A stretch of DNA of 64,000 nucleotides from PCC-7336 sp039817825 (lineage in GTDB: Bacteria; Cyanobacteriota; Cyanobacteriia; Thermostichales; PCC-7336): assembly GCA_039817825.1 (NCBI GenBank), contig JBCBVA010000002.1:1-64000 (forward strand). The letters run 5' to 3'. The position numbers were made by a program, and so were the translations under genes. The notes beneath the pieces were generated by a model that was given only the letters and a program-made list of their open reading frames with translations, was not told where the DNA came from and did not search any database. This document shows positions 62,411-64,000 of this stretch, piece by piece. The stretch's first letter is position 1. Each line of letters starts with the position of its first letter.

Positions 62411-64000
62411 TTAGGCAAGAGGGGCAATTGAGCAGGTATCGGGCTCGACAGAGTTATAGGGGTGGAGGTCAAACCAAAACGTACTGCCTTGTCCGGGCTC
62501 GCTATCCACTCGCACGTGAGTGTGATGTTTTTCTAAAATGTTGCGCACGATCGACAACCCTAAGCCCGTTCCCTCGAGGGTATGGACGCGATTTTCGGCC
62601 CGGAAAAACCGATCGAAAATATTGTCTTGCGCGTCTTTTTCAATCCCAACGCCCGTGTCGATGACGGCCACACGCACGGTTTGGCGACCGGGGCGATCGA
62701 GCTGATGGCAGGATACGCGAATCGTTACCGCCCCACCCGATGGGGTGAACTTGAGGGCATTGCCAACTAAGTTGGTGAACACCTGCAGCAGCAAATCGTA
62801 GTTGCCCCACACCAGCGGCAAATTAGCTTCTAATTCCTGTTGAATATCGATGCCTTTATCGCGGGCGTTTAGTCGGTAAGTCCGCAACGTTTGTTCGATC
62901 GGGTCGACAATGTCGATCGCGTCAAATTGGTAGTGACGCCCGGATTCCAAACGAGACAAATCCAGCACGTCGTTGACTAACCGGGTGAGGCGATCGGTCT
63001 CGCGATTGGCGGTATCCAGAAAATCGTGGCGTTCCTCAGGGCTAATTTGCTCCCCAAATTCCTGCAGGGTTTCGATAAACGACTTGATATTGAATAGTGG
63101 GGTGCGCAGTTCGTGACTGACGTTGCTGATGAATTGGCTTTGGGCTTCGTTCAGCGAGGCTTCGCGAGTGATGTCCTGAACGGTCATCACAATCCCCTTC
63201 AGGTTGGCTCGCGTTCGATCCAGAACGGTCGATAGCAGCACCCGAATAACTCGTCGCGTCGGCTCGGACAGGGTGATGCGGAATTCTTCTCCCTCGCGAT
63301 CTCCCGCCATCATCTCGTAGAGCGGATCGGCCACTTCTAGCCGCAGGGGGTCCGGCAGGTAATCCAGCACGGGTTGTCCGGCGATCGCCTTCCCCTCCCA
63401 GTTGAACATCCGCAGCGCCGCCGGATTCACCCGCAAGATTTCTAAGTCCGGACCAATCAGCAGGGCACCATCCACGATGGTGGACACCAGAGTTTCCAGC
63501 TTTGCCTTCTCGGCCGTTAACTCCTCGATGTTCTGCTCTTCATAGCGTTGTAACCGCTCCGCCATCCGGTTAAAGCTGGAAATCAGTTGCCCCAGCTCCC
63601 CCCCAAACGGCAAATTGATCCGCTGCTGAAAATTTCCCGAGGCAATCCCTTTTACACCGCTGACCAGCTCTTTCAACGGCTGGGTAATGGTAAGGGCATT
63701 GAATACGGCTCCTAAAATAGCCAGCACCCAAACCGCGACAAACACACCAGTGGTGACGTTGCTGGTCAAGCTGGAGGATCGCAGCACGAGGGAATTGGGG
63801 TTGATTCCCAGACCTAACGTGCCGAGGAAGCGGTCCTCTTCGTAAATGCCCACAAAAATATCGGTAACCCGGCCTTCCGGGGTTTCGTGCGATCGCACCA
63901 GAGGTACAGCCTCTGGGGGTCGCCGACCTTCCGGTAGCTGCAACCGACGACTGATGGTCAACGACGTACTCAGGTCGGCACTGGAAAAGGGAATGCCGTA
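62411..64000 (-). CDS. nblS: Sensor histidine kinase NblS/Hik33 (DspA) type, N-terminus outside window
   Basis: Cyanobacterial stress-sensing kinase family (high light, nutrients, cold). The frame stays open to the right edge (Tyr-Gly-Ile-Pro codons at 64000 onward), so the N-terminal sensor and first helix are missing. In what remains (530 residues) there is the end of the sensor domain, a transmembrane helix (TGVFVAVWVLAILGAVFNAL) and a HAMP domain (ITQPLKELVSGVKGIASGNFQQRI). A PAS domain (LVSTIVDGALLIGPDLEILRVNPAALRMF) is followed by HisKA (FISNVSHELRTPLFNIKSFIETL, with the phospho-His) and HATPase_c (WGNYDLLLQVFTNLVGNALKF, VIDTGVGIEKDAQDNIFDRFFR, GTGLGLSIV). The HELRTPLFNIKSFIETL stretch and the order match NblS/Hik33 closely. 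The TTG at 63961 is not the true start. The kinase and mrdA are on the same strand, with the kinase upstream. Confidence 0.9.
   Translation of the reverse strand, partial: YGIPFSSADLSTSLTISRRLQLPEGRRPPEAVPLVRSHETPEGRVTDIFVGIYEEDRFLGTLGLGINPNSLVLRSSSLTSNVTTGVFVAVWVLAILGAVFNALTITQPLKELVSGVKGIASGNFQQRINLPFGGELGQLISSFNRMAERLQRYEEQNIEELTAEKAKLETLVSTIVDGALLIGPDLEILRVNPAALRMFNWEGKAIAGQPVLDYLPDPLRLEVADPLYEMMAGDREGEEFRITLSEPTRRVIRVLLSTVLDRTRANLKGIVMTVQDITREASLNEAQSQFISNVSHELRTPLFNIKSFIETLQEFGEQISPEERHDFLDTANRETDRLTRLVNDVLDLSRLESGRHYQFDAIDIVDPIEQTLRTYRLNARDKGIDIQQELEANLPLVWGNYDLLLQVFTNLVGNALKFTPSGGAVTIRVSCHQLDRPGRQTVRVAVIDTGVGIEKDAQDNIFDRFFRAENRVHTLEGTGLGLSIVRNILEKHHTHVRVDSEPGQGSTFWFDLHPYNSVEPDTCSIAPLA

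Noticed and set aside
1..64000. tRNA or rRNA genes
   Set aside because: No convincing T-arm/acceptor pairing or rRNA core sequence was found by eye on either strand. A covariance-model scan would settle it.
1..64000. Transposases, integrases or phage genes
   Set aside because: No DDE, serine or tyrosine recombinase motif was seen in any large frame. Mobility is suggested only by composition and by the small dispersed repeat.

Overview
The window is a stretch of cyanobacterial chromosome. Three things show this: the many HIP1-type GCGATCGC octamers, genes found only in oxygenic phototrophs (psbZ, an NblS/Hik33 kinase, a BciB-type vinyl reductase, a PatD-like protein), and the psbZ-ribH pairing. 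The species cannot be fixed from sequence alone; a unicellular Synechococcus-like or filamentous non-model cyanobacterium would fit. No rRNA, tRNA, CRISPR array, transposase or phage gene was seen.

Layout. 1-12.8 kb is an accessory 'cell-surface' cassette: the end of an AAA-like ATPase, a two-partner secretion pore (TpsB), a small six-cysteine secreted protein, a short TpsA exoprotein, an exported TPR-CHAT (caspase-like) protein and a DUF928 protein. A convergent AAA-CHASE2 membrane protein follows. The tpsA part is AT-rich and lacks HIP1 sites. 12.8-14.0 kb is a non-coding gap with tandem repeats. 14.0-18.6 kb holds a membrane polyferredoxin with a cyclic-nucleotide-binding-like tail, then a vanadium haloperoxidase. 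18.7-26.7 kb holds ClpB and two tandem GGDEF-EAL c-di-GMP proteins. 27.1-30.7 kb is a 1200-residue repeat/RTX/CHRD surface protein.

31.4-34.7 kb carries pfkA, era and an MBL hydrolase. 34.7-38.5 kb carries a divergent ABC importer (permease, ATPase, Tat-exported binding protein) with a cysteine hydrolase. 38.9-54 kb is mostly core metabolism and photosynthesis: desaturase, tatC, pentapeptide protein, 2-Cys peroxiredoxin, a methylglyoxal synthase/lipid kinase fusion, pgm, a CBS protein, ribH, psbZ, folE, an SDR, bciB, ilvN, patD-like and an SPFH protein. 54.2-56.9 kb is an inverse autotransporter with a beta-helix passenger. After another long gap come aqpZ, bioB, the PBP2 gene and the nblS-type kinase, which runs off the right edge.

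The window holds three different routes to the cell surface: two-partner secretion, an RTX-type type I substrate, and an inverse autotransporter. A related repeat element sits just behind the last two of these genes. The best candidate for an under-described system is the TpsB / Cys-rich peptide / TpsA / CHAT / DUF928 / CHASE2 cassette. It looks like an envelope sensing and secretion module with a caspase-fold protein on the periplasmic side; that reading is inference from domains and context.
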